From Globodera rostochiensis (Eukaryota > Nematoda > Chromadorea > Rhabditida > Heteroderidae), in the NCBI GenBank assembly GCA_018350325.1, contig JAEVLN010000023.1, positions 869,001-933,000 on the forward strand: a stretch of 64,000 bases of DNA, given 5' to 3'. The notes under the pieces are model-generated. The model worked only from the letters and a program-made list of their open reading frames with translations, had not been told where the DNA came from and searched no databases. Made by a program: the position numbers and the translations under genes. This document shows positions 22,009 to 34,109 of the stretch, piece after piece; positions within the stretch are counted from its first letter, which is position 1; each line of letters opens with the position of its first letter.

Positions 22009-24304
22009 ATGTCGGACAATCCGAGAGAAGCGGAGAAACAATTGAAAGAAATGTGAGTTTGCTTGCTATTAATTCGATATTTTTCGATACCGATATTTTA
22101 TAGCAATTTATCATATCGAAAAGATGTTAGCTCAAAAAATTCATCAAATAGTTTGAGAAGTACTTTTTAACAAAAAATTTCAAATTTTGGCTGATCACAA
22201 ATAAATCTGTAGCCTAGTGGTTTTTCTTTCGACATGTGTGATTTTGTGTGGTTCGAACCCGCTTGGGTGCATGCACTTATTTAGGTTAAAAAAATGTTGC
22301 GAAAAAATATCGCGATATATCGGTTATTTCAAGGCCATTGCCGAACACGAGTAAATATGCACACTATAACTTAACGCAGGAAATAGCAATTAAATATTCC
22401 CGCAATCAAAAATGTTGGTAAGAATAATGTCAGTTATTCAAATTAGCATTGGCATTTTGCCAAATTTTTAAATCAAAAGACTCGATACCCATAAATTACG
22501 CAGGTGGAAGGTTAAGAGATTTGCAACCTACAAATCAAGGAGCACCATTTTCGGAAAATCCTCATTTTTCCTCAATAAATGAGATTTTTCACAAGGCAAA
22601 TTTCCAAAAATTAAGACATTTGCCATAAAAATCGGGCAATTTGCAGGGCTTCTATTTTACCCCGGAAACGTGGCATGCGCCCCGTTTTGGGGTTGAGTGC
22701 CACGGTTTTGGCACCTTTTTTAAAAAGCTGCCACGTTTCGCCCCATTTTGGGGTGGAGTGCCACGTTTTTGCCTCGAATTCGATTTTTTACCTTTTAATC
22801 CCAATTTATTGGACATATTTTAAAATTTGTAATTTTCTTAACAAATCTTGTAAAATCTTCCAAAAAAAGAGGTTGCAAATCTGTTAACAAACTGAATCAA
22901 AAAAAAATTTAAAATTTTCTCGGCGGCGCCTATCAGCACCCGACCCTCCCAGAACAAAAATTTGCATTTTTGAAAACTCAAAAAATGCAAATTTGCTCAA
23001 AATGGTGAAAAGCGGTGATAAATAAGCTAGTTAATGCTTGTCCGAGCAATTTTACATTAAATTAATGGCTTAAAATATTGCCACATTTTTGGCCACGTTT
23101 TTGAAAAATTTCTCCACGTTTGATCTCGTTTTCCATGTTTTTGGGTTTGGCCAATAGAAGCCCTGGCAATTTGGCATCCATGAGTTACACATATTCGAGC
23201 AATTTTACCAATGCGTTAAATCAAATTTCAGTTTTATTTGTGACGACGTTTTGTTCGAAGTTTTCAAATTCTGTGGGCCTTTTGTGCTCGGGCTAAAATT
23301 TGCGCTAATCAGCTATCGTTTTGACTTTTTGGTGGACGCGCATTTCAAATTAAAAGAATGGTCGCTTGGTTGGTTGGAAGTCCGTCGCGCAACTGACGGA
23401 ACCGGCGCTGAAATTGTCAAATTTATTGGCAATAAAGTCGTCGAGCGTCGACTGCAAATTCCGCAAGAACCGCTTCCTGACAAAGTGATCGGATTCAAAA
23501 ACATTATGATAAGGTCAGTCCAGGACATTTAAAATGAGAACAAACGCTGTTATAAGTCCTGAATCCCGTTTTAGTTACATGGACCAAAGTGTCATCGAAT
23601 TTCTCCAAAGCATCCAACGACTTTTTGGCTCCAAAGGCAGCAGTTTTTCGTTTTCGACTGTAGTTAACCAAAACCGCAGCTGGGAGATCATTTGGCACCG
23701 GATTTGGCCTTTGATCAATGAAAACATTTGCGGCATTTATTTGTCTAATCTCGACCGTTTGCGCCAATTCTCTCTGGCCGTTCTTCGCGATTGCCCAAAA
23801 CTGCGAAGGATTTATTCCTTTGATCTTTTTCCCGTGTTCCCGGCTGATGACAGTGCTGGCACTTCTTCTGCCCAAGCTTTGGCCAAATGGTTGCACACAC
23901 CCCGCGCGGATGGACTTCCGAAAATGTTGGAATGCTATTATTTTGATTCGGAAAGAATGGAGGGACTGAAAAGGGTAATTTTTTAATTTTACTGAATTTA
24001 CCGATTTAAATTCCTTTATTTCATTTTTAAGGCATTTGTTAATTCGGTCTTTTCTGTCAATTTTATCATCAATATTCGGAATTTGAATTATGTTGACTTG
24101 GTGCCATTTGAACTGAAAAACAATTTGACGGGGGAACGATTGGTGCTTCGGCACTTTAAAAAGGACAAATGGCTGTTTGTTCGTTGTCCAATGGAGCGCG
24201 ACGAAGACAAATGGGCCAAGTGGGAAAAGGAGGCAGCTTTATGGAGCAGGTCTTGGATTCTCATCACCGTTAACTTCAACGACAGTGAAATTGGCGACGG
24301 GTAG
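22009..24304 (+). CDS. F-box-like cyst-nematode multigene family protein, left copy
   Basis: Four exons (22,009-22,052; 23,232-23,513; 23,575-23,974; 24,032-24,304) close in frame to 332 aa with GT/AG junctions. The start [14 protein letters not shown] leads into an F-box-like segment ([21 protein letters not shown]), then [57 protein letters not shown], and the closing [13 protein letters not shown] and [19 protein letters not shown]. This plan is that of a large, uncharacterised family known from potato cyst nematodes. An F-box role (SCF ubiquitin ligase) is only suggested. Intron 1 is 1.18 kb and holds a tRNA-derived SINE and a hairpin repeat. The right-arm partner at 37,757-41,060 lacks the ATG. 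Confidence 0.8.
22205..22290 (+). repeat. tRNA-derived SINE fragment
   Basis: An A-box-like TAGCCTAGTGG (22,210-22,220) and B-box GGTTCGAACCC (22,250-22,260) are spaced as in a tRNA, but no acceptor stem pairs. The mirror copy is at 40,165-40,232. Confidence 0.6.
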
Positions 24305-24499
24305 GGATGGGTGGGGTGGTTTATTGGAAACACTTATCGTCTACTTTGGCGCAAGTCGGTCAAAATTTTTACATTTTAAAAGCTTGAAAGAATTAAAAAT
24401 CACTTAAATTTAGAAGAATACATGCATACTAATCCTTAAACGAGTATAATTCTTTTAGAAATATTAATTAATAAATATTTAATATAGTTTTATTAATTA

Positions 24500-24700
24500 A
24501 ATTCCCTTACCATTCACACCAGTCCGATCATCGTGCGCGCCCTTCGACAGCAAACAGCGGGCAACGTCGGCATTCCCTTTGATTCATGAGAGCATCACAC
24601 CGGTAGAGCTGTTTCTGTCCGTCTCTTCAAGGTCCTGGCCATTCTCCACAAAGTGTTCAACTGCAATTAATTTTCCATGCCATATTTTTGACCCCTCGAT
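24500..24700 (-). pseudogene. Ankyrin-repeat pseudogene, left copy
   Basis: Minus-strand translation gives LIAVEHFVENGQDLEETDRN, a stop (TGA) after VMLS, then KGNADVARCLLSKGA. These are two consecutive ankyrin repeats with the stop inside the second. The same stop is present in the right arm (37,473), so the break predates the inverted duplication. A tRNA-like B box (GGGTTCGAACCC at about 24,804) lies just upstream. Confidence 0.7.
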
Positions 24701-24789
24701 GCTATAAAAATGCCATATTTTTGAGCCGGTTTCCATATCGAAGATGAGCTGAGATCCCTGAGAGTAAGGCCAAATAAACGTAACTAAGT

Positions 24790-24830
24790 GCTTGCATTCA
24801 AGCGGGTTCGAACCCAAGGGTCCCATTAAG
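24790..24830 (-). repeat. tRNA-derived SINE B-box remnant
   Basis: GGGTTCGAACCCGCTTGAATG on the minus strand resembles the SINE at 22,205-22,290. Mirror at 37,245-37,280. Confidence 0.45.
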
Positions 24831-25181
24831 TTCAAAGTAAAAATAAAGGGTAAGATATAAAAAACCAAAAGATTTTGCTTATGGGACCCCTGCTTTAAAC
24901 GGCCTTATTTTAGCTGAGCCCTCCAAATCACAACTTTTCAATTTAAAAGAAATATTTGACAAAAAGTCATCATTTGTCCACTGAATCACCCACCAATCCA
25001 ACCGTTCGTTTACCCATCCCGTCCGTTATTGACGAATCACTGGCACCGATTTGCTTCCCTGTTAGTTAGTCCCCAAAGTGGCGGTGCAATACAATGTAAT
25101 TGCATTTTTCTTTTGATTAATTATGTAAAATATTAATCAAATTTTTTAAAGCGATACCCCCCCCCCCCCAAAAAAAAAACA

Positions 25182-26992
25182 ATGAACAACAGAAGCATTC
25201 TCCCGTCTTTTGTTTTGCTCCTTTTCTGCATGCCGTACTTTTGCAACAGCGGTACTTTTTTTTCTATGGGGTCGGACTTTTCCTAAATTCATTTTTTAAA
25301 TTTTCAAGCAGTTCAACAATGCTGGGGCGGAAGCTTAGATAGCGGCAATAAAACCGACAAACGTGACAAAATTAAGGTCATCAATTGCGACGCTGAAGAC
25401 ACATATTGCTTCAAGTCCCAATGTTATGGAGGTGGTCGAAGATAGACGAGCAAATTGGTTAATGTGTAATCAGATTTGGGGGGGGGGGCTGAAAGTTCCG
25501 GTTTATCCCCAGAAGCGTTCGTTCCGACTTGAGCACTCGGAAATATTTCTTCTTTTTATTATTATAGTGCAGGGTTGAGATCGGGTAAAGACAATGCCCA
25601 AGTACAAACATATTGATTCCCAAGTACATAACGGGCTAATTTACAAAATTCAAGTATACTAATTTTCTCCAAAATCAATTTTAGAAGCCAATTTTGAGGT
25701 TACCCGACTCGGAGCCGTATTGTTAAGGAAATTTACAAAAATGTTGCCGATTCGAATTTCCAAAAATCCAATTATTTTTTTTTGCAAATTCTGCTTTACT
25801 AGGGGTGAGCTCGGCAGCCCGCTAGTCGCCGCGGCGAAACATTTGAATTTTTGACTAAATTTGTTATGAGATTTTCAATCAAAATTTAATTAATAAAGGC
25901 ATTTCTTTTGAAATTTAAATATACACAAATGCCAAAGTAAACATTTTGTTAGAATTCCATAATTTTCAACATTCACGCCAAATTCTCATTTTCCAAGTAC
26001 ATTCTTGGAAGAAAGTAAGTGTTTAAATTTGGAAGTACGAAAGCCCGTTTCCAATTCTGTACTTGACATCTACATACCGTATTCACTCTTTTAATTACTC
26101 ATGAGTAATTATTTTTCAACTCCTTTCTAGAGTGGGTAATTATTAGAGGGTGGGTATTTATTAGAAGGTGCACAACCCTGTTATAGTGTCAGAAGTACGG
26201 ACGCACGAACTATGGCATTGTACAAACCATGACGATAGGCAAAGGTGTGAAGTTGTTTCCGTTGCCGAATTGAAGAAGGACCCTGGGGGTGACTGGTCTT
26301 GCACCTGCGTGTTCGGCAAACAGGGAGAACATTTACCTCCCGACCAGGAGCCGACAGCAAGTGGTCGTCTGTATATATATATTTGCAGAGTCATAATTAA
26401 TCCTAAACTTATGCCGTTGGGGTTGGAGGGGGGGGGGAGGACCCTGACATTTTTATATGCTCGAATTTTTGGCAAAACATATCTTTGACAAATTTCGAAA
26501 ATGTGCAAGTTTTATTCCGGGACCGGAAGCCCGACCGGGACCGCGAGCCCGACTGGTTCCGGTCCCGGCCTACCTATAATCAAGTGAAGAAATAATGTTT
26601 TCTTAATGTTTTGGGGACATTAAACAATTGCCAATTATCAAATAACATTCTTTCAGGTGCATATTTTTTACGTGTGCGAAATCATCATTTATATTTTATT
26701 GTTTCAGCACCGACCACCCCCAAAAAGCCATCGACGACCACCAAAAAGCCATCGACGACCACCAAAAAGCCATCGACGACCACCAAAAAGCCATCGACGA
26801 CCACCAAAAAATCAAATGGCCGCCGCCCCGTCGTCGAGATGCCGTTGTTGGCTCTGGTTGTGCCAATGCTGATTGGTCAAAAATTTTTTGTGCATTTGAT
26901 TTTTGTTTATTTTATTTGAGTTTAATCCAATCTCAGCAATTCTGCCCGCGTTTCGTAACAATTCCATCGTTTTGCCCAAATTTCGTCAATGA
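25182..26992 (+). CDS. Secreted cysteine-rich protein with KPSTTT mucin-like repeats, left copy
   Basis: Five exons (25,182-25,251; 25,312-25,431; 26,187-26,363; 26,708-26,875; 26,937-26,992) close in frame to 196 aa. Residues 1-23 form a leader (MNNRSILPSFVLLLFCMPYF). A Cys-rich domain follows (QQCWGGSLD, INCDAEDTYCFKSQCYG, ELWHCTNHDDRQRCE, WSCTCVFGKQGEH). A Ser/Thr/Lys stretch of four KKPSTTT units and a hydrophobic segment (MPLLALVVPMLIAILPAF) with a short tail complete it. The layout fits a secreted or surface glycoprotein with a C-terminal anchor. The Cys spacing resembles a nematode-expanded family whose function I do not know. Intron 2 (755 bp) carries a hairpin repeat and a small MITE. 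The right copy has one repeat unit fewer. Confidence 0.78.
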
Positions 26993-27135
26993 ATGACGCA
27001 TCAAATTGAGAGATGAATGATGGATGGATGGATGGTGTTTTATGGGAATCATTCATTTGTATTAAAAGCGTCTATGTAAAGAAAATGGATCAAATTTCAA
27101 AAATAAAGCCTCGAAAAATGAACAAAGACCAAAAA

Positions 27136-27366
27136 TCAATAAATAATCTGAAGGCGCTTGTGTCTGGCCACTTGAGCGACTTTCAGCTCTTTGATCATCT
27201 CGTCCCGTGCCGGAAATGGTGGTGAACCGTCAGCAACCGTTGCCGTTGCGATCACCGTCGCCAAGGCAATCGCCGTCGCCATTGCCTTTGCCAGTGCCGT
27301 TGCTGGCGCCGTTGCCGGCGGGCTAACTGAGTTGAATAAAAAAAAATGAGCCTTTTGAACAAACAA
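27136..27366 (-). CDS. Ala/Thr-rich reading frame, unrecognised, left copy
   Basis: The frame contains a run of AT/ATA repeats (ATALAKAMATAIALATVIAT) then PARDEMIKELKVAQVARHKR to a stop. Its GC-rich codons stand out from the AT-rich surroundings. There is no leader or ATG-exon I can place, so it may be the last exon of an unknown gene. It is mirrored at 34,712-34,942. Confidence 0.35.
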   Translation of the reverse strand: MFVQKAHFFLFNSVSPPATAPATALAKAMATAIALATVIATATVADGSPPFPARDEMIKELKVAQVARHKRLQIIY

Positions 27367-27968
27367 ACGTAAGATCTTTTTTCTTCGATTTTCTTAATCG
27401 TTTTTTGAATATTTTAAATGGTCCTAACCACGCTTTCGATGCCACCACCACAGGCCAACTATGACGGGGAAAAGGCACAAAAAGCCAATGACCGTCCAAA
27501 TAATCCACCCTTAATTTATGTTTCTTAAAATTACACTTTCATGGCCTTAATATTTATCTAATGATTTTTACGGTGAAAGATAAGGTTTTAAGCGAACCAA
27601 AACAAAAAAAAAACCGGTATTTTTCTCGACTCTATACCGACCGATATTTTTTTCTTAATTCCGGATTTCAAAGCTGTTCCACTGGGATTTTTCCGGGTTA
27701 AAACCTAGAGGCAGAAAATCCGGTCCGGTTCCGTATACAAATTGACATTATAAAACCTTATTAGTTTTTTTGTTCATAATTGAGATAAGAAATGGCAATT
27801 GGCAAATATAAAAGGATAATTTAACACCTAAAAAACGAAAAAACTCTGTTGATCACCATCTTACGGTGTAAAAAAGACTCGATTTCCGATACCAGAAAAC
27901 CCGAAACCAAAAAACCCTTTTGTCATTTTCAATCTTATGCCTATTTGTTATTCTTTTTTAAATTAAAA

Positions 27969-28342
27969 TTATCGTTTGGTCAGACCGCCGCCACCATCAC
28001 CGCCGTTCTCTATTGTTGTTTCTTTGCGCACGATCTTTTGAAAATCGTTTGCATCAGTCGTTAAAAAGTTGCAGAGAGCAACGGCAACACAACGCCAAAA
28101 CATAGCACCTAATTCAAAAAAAAAATTAAGAATAGTTGATGGCATAACCAACAAATTTTACTTTTAAAATTTTGAAAAATGAAAATTAATTTAATAAAAA
28201 ATAAATAGTTAAACAAAACAAAAATTAAATTTAAACTTTCGAACGTAGCAAAAAGAACCAAACCCCGTCTTGCACGGACCGTCAGCGACACGGCACTGAA
28301 TGCGAAGACGGCCAACAGCGAGGCTTTCAATTGTAGAGGCAT
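27969..28342 (-). CDS. 72-aa secreted protein, left copy
   Basis: Two exons, 28,342-28,264 and about 28,108-27,969, join at GT/AG in frame. The product starts with a leader (MPLQLKASLLAVFAFSAVSL), then VRARRGAMFWRCVAVALC and a polar tail with ENGGDGGGGLTKR. Homologues are not recalled. The right copy (33,736-34,109) is identical in structure. It could be a small effector-like secreted protein. Confidence 0.5.
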
Positions 28343-28439
28343 CTGAACGTCAAGAATTGTTAAACAAAATTTCCCAATGCCACTAACTGCCCAATTAGTA
28401 ATTCGATCGATTGGATTTCCTGATTTCCGATAAAATCAA

Positions 28440-28590
28440 CTAATCAAAATTACCTCTTTACCCTCCTCGAGCATGCCACGCCATATCTGATTGATGCCCT
28501 GCTTGACCAAGTGGCGGCATGAGTGCAGCTTGCCGTGGTGAAGAATGCCCAAGTGCATGTTTAAACCGTACAGCTCGCGGACCAACCTAA
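28440..28590 (-). pseudogene. Unrecognised exon, intact only in the left arm
   Basis: Minus strand reads LVRELYGLNMHLGILHHGK then LHSCRHLVKQGINQIWRGML with no stop, bounded by plausible splice sites. In the right arm about 110 bases of it are deleted (junction near 33,641). I do not recognise the protein. Confidence 0.4.
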
Positions 28591-29980
28591 TAGTAAGTAA
28601 ATTTTAAAAACAAAAAATACAATTGCCGGATCAAGATCATCTCCGTTTTAAAACACGACCCCATAAAAAAAATAAAATTTATAACTAAGGCTAGTTAATA
28701 AGAAGTCATTGATACAATTTGCTTTCAAGCCACGTTCTTTTTTGAAAAACCGAATTTCGAGATGCGGGGCGGGTTTACCCGTATTTGATGTACGCACAAT
28801 AACCGTTACTAGGGACCGAGAATCGAGACCCAGAAATGACCCCAAGCATCGAGACCGAGACTCTCGAAATCCCTAGCCGATACCCGCAATTGGCATACCC
28901 GCATTACTGTGGTATTTATTTTATAATTGCCATTAATTATTTTCACTTGATTGTGTGGTTCACATGCAAGCCTATGGTCGCGCACACGGCTTCGTTCGGA
29001 CGAGACTTGATAAAGCCTGAAAAATCTAATTTAAATAAAAATATTGAAAGAATTACAAAAAAAGGAATTTCCGTTTATTTATTAAAATAAATTTATATAA
29101 AAAGTAAAATAATATTGATAAAAGGATCCTCATCAAATTTCAAATTTAAGATAAAATAAAAAGATACAGTTTTTTTATTTATAAAATTCATTAACTTTTA
29201 AATAAACCCAAAATTGACGAAAAAGATTGGTCATCATATTTGAAAAAATTAATTATTTTTTTACTTGGTCCGTCCCAACCCACCGTTACAATCGTCGAGA
29301 ATTTTGATTTGCGTGCAATGGCCCTCATTTGAAAACTTGTCGAAGCACACAAAAAGCATCAGAGTCAGGATCATCTGAGCATTTGGCATACACTTTTTAA
29401 CAGTCGAGACTCTCGGTTTTAATCTCGAATTAAAGTATTCTATTTTTTCAAAAAAACCTCACAGGGAAAATTTGGATATTCATGACGCAATTAGCAGAAT
29501 GGTCGGATGTCCAGTTTTAGCAATATGATTTAAATTGATTTTGTTGTTTTGATCAAATAATGCTGTCTAATCAAAAGCATCAGTGAATTAATTCTTTGTT
29601 TTAGAGATGGTACCCCGACCCCGATCCCCGACGATTTTGGATCATCCTCGATCCTCGACAGCACCATCCCCGTAACCTCGACGCCGACTTCGAAAGGTTG
29701 CACGGGTAATGGAAGCGTAATTGAGCTTTTCAGGATTTACGGAATTTTTGGGAGCTCTGAATAGCAATTTCCGAAATTTTGCTGATGAACCGGACTTTAG
29801 ATTAGCGACATTTTAAACACCTTTTTGTATGTAGTGGCTTGTGCAAAAACTGCCAATATTATGGCTTAATTTGGTGTAAATGTTGATGAATGAAATGAAG
29901 GAATTTTTGGAACGGGGCGGGAAGAGGGAGGGGCGTTTGGAAAATAAATTCCATCACAAAACAAAAATGGGAGGTGTGGG
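28591..29980. other. Inner left arm, no gene supported
   Basis: AT-rich with blocks of TCGAGACTCTCG-like and CCCCGACCCCGATCC-like simple sequence near 28,800-28,880 and 29,615-29,700. Mirrored at 32,191-33,590. Confidence 0.5.
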
Positions 29981-30644
29981 GTGGGTGACATCCATGAAAG
30001 TTTGCAATGTAAAAATGAAAAGCATTGATGAATCAACATAGGGGGGGGGGGGAGCAGGGGGGTGAATACGTTCAAATTCACGGATCAAATTTCGATTATG
30101 AAAGTGATCAGAATAATTGATGATAAGGAAATTCAATCGGTCCTTGAGCTGATCAGAAAAGTGTTTTTATCAGTAATTTGTTGGGTGATTAGAAAAAATT
30201 CAATCGATTTTTAATCATTAAAAAAATGTTTTCGATCAGTTGATTTTATGGGCGATCAAGAACTGCTAAGAGTTTTTTTTAAATTTTTTTTCTGTTTTGT
30301 TTTATTGGATCCAAATCGACCAAATTACTGCTTCGCTGGCCCTTTGTGCAAGAAGGGGTTCGGTTCTTTTTGGTTCAATTTTTAATTGTTTGAAAGTGTA
30401 AATTAAATTTTTTTTTTTTTTTTGGTTTATGAGATTTTGAGGACGAAAAGAGTCCTTTCTATGGGTTTTGGTTAGTGTTCGGTCGGTACGGGAGAGTACC
30501 GACGCTTTTTCGGTACTTTTCGGTACTCAGGCTTCGGTACTTTACCGAAAAGTACCGACGGAAAAAATCTGAGAACCGAAGGTACCGACCGAACAAAATT
30601 TGAGTACCGAAAAAGTACCGAATGGAAAAATTGGTACCATAATA

Positions 30645-30720
30645 TCACGTAGCTTAGTGGCTAAACTGTGAACCGAAAGCCCTTATATTGTCTGAGGTTC
30701 GAGTCCTCGAGTCAAAATTT
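30645..30720 (+). repeat. tRNA-derived SINE fragment
   Basis: A-box TAGCTTAGTGGCTAA (30,650-30,664) and B-box GGTTCGAGTCC (30,696-30,706) are present, but 5' and 3' flanks do not pair as an acceptor stem. Confidence 0.6.
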
Positions 30721-32069
30721 CTTTTTATTGAATGCCCTGGTGAGTGATGCCTGGGATCAAACCCCGACTGTGTATATAGTTTTTTGTGTTTTTTAATTAA
30801 CTTCATGGCAGAGAAAAACAATATTTTTTCTTTAATATGTATTTAAGATTTTTAAAATTGAATTTCTCAATTTTTTGAAGATAGTTATAGAAAATTAATT
30901 TTCAAAAATTTTAACCGATTCAAAACTTCTAAGATTTACATAAAGAATTTTTTTTTCACCATTTTTTATCGAAATTGGACAAGTTTTTCTTAATAAAATC
31001 GTAAAATTTTCATTTTCTATAGTTTTCTGAACCTAAAATTAAGAAAAAATCTCGAGGCTATTGAAGCGTCTTGTAATTGCCGGAATGCTGGAGTCTTGCG
31101 TTCATCGCGTGTATTTACAACGGAAATGTTTTGATTTTGCATCGTTTGTATTTATTATTATAATTTTAAATACATTAAAAATTATATTTCAAATCTAATT
31201 GAAAGTGAATATGAGCCAACCGTCCCCTTTATTCTTACAAATCTTCAAAAATTTGAAAATTTTGGTTTCAAATATAAGTTTCTGAGAATATATATGACTA
31301 AAAAAAGATTGAAATTAATTTTTTCTTTTTATTAATTCACCAGGAGACAGACCAAACAATAACAAAACAATAAAATGTTTAGGTTGAGAGAGTACCAGGT
31401 GTTTTGATGCAAAAGCATGCCTATGCCAAATTTGGCTTCACGCAAATGCCAAAGCAATCTCTCGCATCCCCTCCACTCTCTTCGTTGACAATGCTATTTC
31501 TAAGGCTTGCCACCTTCTGGCAACCTTTCGAAACGAAGTCACATTCGAAGCCATCAACTGAAAGCCTCATAAAAGCGTATGCCATTCTTTTGCATTTCAT
31601 TGAGCTTTTATCATAAAGTTTTAGAATACTTGTCATAGATTTCGGCAATTTTTATATTGGAGGGGTCGGCCGGTGCCGAGAAATGTATTTTAAATCGATT
31701 CTAAATCAATTTTTTTTACCAAACAGATTAAGTTTAGTATTATAAAATGAATATCTTCATTTTTATTGTACTATTTGGCAATTAGTTTCGATTTTTGTAA
31801 AATTTTGATCAAACGAAAACTGATAAATTTGAAATTTTACAAAAATACAAATTCCGTATCATCGATTCCGGTAGGTTCTTCGTCAGTCACTTCGACTTCC
31901 AAAATTACCGTGTCTTTCTTCGCGTCGTACCAGCCGTTGTCCGGGTCCATCAACCGGTGCTATGACGTTACTCAAAACCCATCACAATGGGCGTTACTCA
32001 AAAACCATCATAAAGACGGAAGCATCAATTAAGATACCCCAAAAACTCGCAAGGCGGCAGCCTTTATAT

Positions 32070-32170
32070 TTCCTCGTCAAAACGGAACATTGCCTTAAAA
32101 ACATCTGAGGCTTTCGCCAGAATCGCTTTATGTGCCGTGCCTTCACAAGCTTCAAATTCAAATAAACAAA
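32070..32170 (-). pseudogene. BTB exon relic in the spacer
   Basis: The minus strand matches exon 5 of the BTB-BACK-SPRY gene (AAAGCGATTCTGGCG, GCAATGTTCCGTTTTGACGA) and its upstream polypyrimidine tract, with frameshifting indels. It abuts the start of the right arm at 32,191. Confidence 0.65.
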
Positions 32171-33735
32171 AAAATTAAGAAAAAAAAGAACCCACACCTC
32201 CCATTTTTGTTTTGTGATGGAATTTATTTTCCAAACGCCCCTCCCTCTTCCCGCCCCGTTCCAAAAATTCCTTCATTTCATTCATCAACATTTACACCAA
32301 ATTAAGCCATAATATTGGCAGTTTTTGCACAAGCCACTACATACAAAAAGGTGTTTAAAATGTCGCTAATCTAAAGTCCGGTTCATCAGCAAAATTTCGG
32401 AAATTGCTATTCAGAGCTCCCAAAAATTCCGTAAATCCTGAAAAGCTCAATTACGCTTCCATTACCCGTGCAACCTTTCGAAGTCGGCGTCGAGGTTACG
32501 GGGATGGTGCTGTCGAGGATCGAGGATGATCCAAAATCGTCGGGGATCGGGGTCGGGGTACCATCTCTAAAACAAAGAATTAATTCACTGATGCTTTTGA
32601 TTAGACAGCATTATTTGATCAAAACAACAAAATCAATTTAAATCATATTGCTAAAACTGGACATCCGACCATTCTGCTAATTGCGTCATGAATATTGACC
32701 AAATTTTCCCTGTGAGGTTTTTTTGAAAAAATAGAATACTTTAATTCGAGATTAAAACCGAGAGTCTCGACTGTTAAAAAGTGTATGCCAAATGCTCAGA
32801 TGATCCTGACTCTGATGCTTTTTGTGTGCTTCGACAAGTTTTCAAATGAGGGCCATTGCACGCAAATCAAAATTCTCGACGATTGTAACGGTGGGTTGGG
32901 ACGGACCAAGTAAAAAAATAATTAATTTTTTCAAATATGATGACCAATCTTTTTCGTCAATTTTGGGTTTATTTAAAAGTTAATGAATTTTATAAATAAA
33001 AAAACTGTATCTTTTTATTTTATCTTAAATTTGAAATTTGATGAGGATCCTTTTATCAATATTATTTTACTTTTTATATAAATTTATTTTAATAAATAAA
33101 CGGAAATTCCTTTTTTTGTAATTCTTTCAATATTTTTATTTAAATTAGATTTTTCAGGCTTTATCAAGTCTCGTCCGAACGAAGCCGTGTGCGCGACCAT
33201 AGGCTTGCATGTGAACCACACAATCAAGTGAAAATAATTAATGGCAATTATAAAATAAATACCACAGTAATGCGGGTATGCCAATTGCGGGTATCGGCTA
33301 GGGATTTCGAGAGTCTCGGTCTCGATGCTTGGGGTCATTTCTGGGTCTCGATTCTCGGTCCCTAGTAACGGTTATCGTGCGTACATCAAATACGGGTAAA
33401 CCCGCCCCGCATCTCGAAATTCGGTTTTTCAAAAAAGAACGTGGCTTGAAAGCAAATTGTATCAATGACTTCTTATTAACTAGCCTTAGTTATAAATTTT
33501 ATTTTTTTTATGGGGTCGTGTTTTAAAACGGAGATAATCTTGATCCGGCAATTGTATTTTTTGTATTTATAAATTTTTTAAAATTTACTTACTATTAGGT
33601 TGGTCCGCGAGCTGTACGGTTTAAACATGCACTTGGGCATTCACTTATCGGAAATCAGGAAATCCAATCGATCGAATTACTAATTGGGCAGTTAGTGGCA
33701 TTGGGAAATTTTGTTTAACAATTCTTGACGTTCAG

Positions 33736-34109
33736 ATGCCTCTACAATTGAAAGCCTCGCTGTTGGCCGTCTTCGCATTCAGTGCCGTGTCGCTGACGGT
33801 CCGTGCAAGACGGGGTTTGGTTCTTTTTGCTACGTTCGAAAGTTTAAATTTAATTTTTGTTTTGTTTAACTATTTATTTTTTATTAAATTAATTTTCATT
33901 TTTCAAAATTTTAAAAGTAAAATTTGTTGGTTATGCCATCAACTATTCTTAATTTTTTTTTTGAATTAGGTGCTATGTTTTGGCGTTGTGTTGCCGTTGC
34001 TCTCTGCAACTTTTTAACGACTGATGCAAACGATTTTCAAAAGATCGTGCGCAAAGAAACAACAATAGAGAACGGCGGTGATGGTGGCGGCGGTCTGACC
34101 AAACGATAA
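33736..34109 (+). CDS. 72-aa secreted protein, right copy
   Basis: Exons 33,736-33,814 and 33,970-34,109 join at GT/AG in frame. It has the same leader and tail as 27,969-28,342. The exon-like sequence upstream of it in the left arm (28,440-28,590) is mostly deleted here. Confidence 0.5.

Larger units (their letters stand above)
10638..29980. repeat. Left arm of giant inverted repeat (19.3 kb)
   Basis: Its reverse complement appears at 32,191-63,260. Matching points include 11,489/62,409, 13,262/60,634, 16,230/57,654, 25,182/36,879 and 28,342/33,736. Left-private sequence: 18,932-21,955. The arms differ by substitutions, small indels and transposon insertions. Confidence 0.95.
29981..32190. 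other. Spacer of the giant inverted repeat
   Basis: Unique to the window as a whole. It holds a cluster of CGGTAC/GTACCG repeats (30,475-30,605), a tRNA-derived SINE (30,645-30,720), a diverged copy of the BTB-SPRY upstream region (31,440-31,610) and a BTB exon relic (32,070-32,170). No intact gene. Confidence 0.7.

Noticed and set aside
28836..29090. 84-codon frame shared by both arms (MTPSIETETLEIPSRYPQ)
   Set aside because: Shared only because the arms are near-identical; begins in simple-sequence repeats and has no coding features.
30645..30720. Functional tRNA gene
   Set aside because: No acceptor stem; similar fragments at 22,205 and 40,165 indicate a dispersed SINE.
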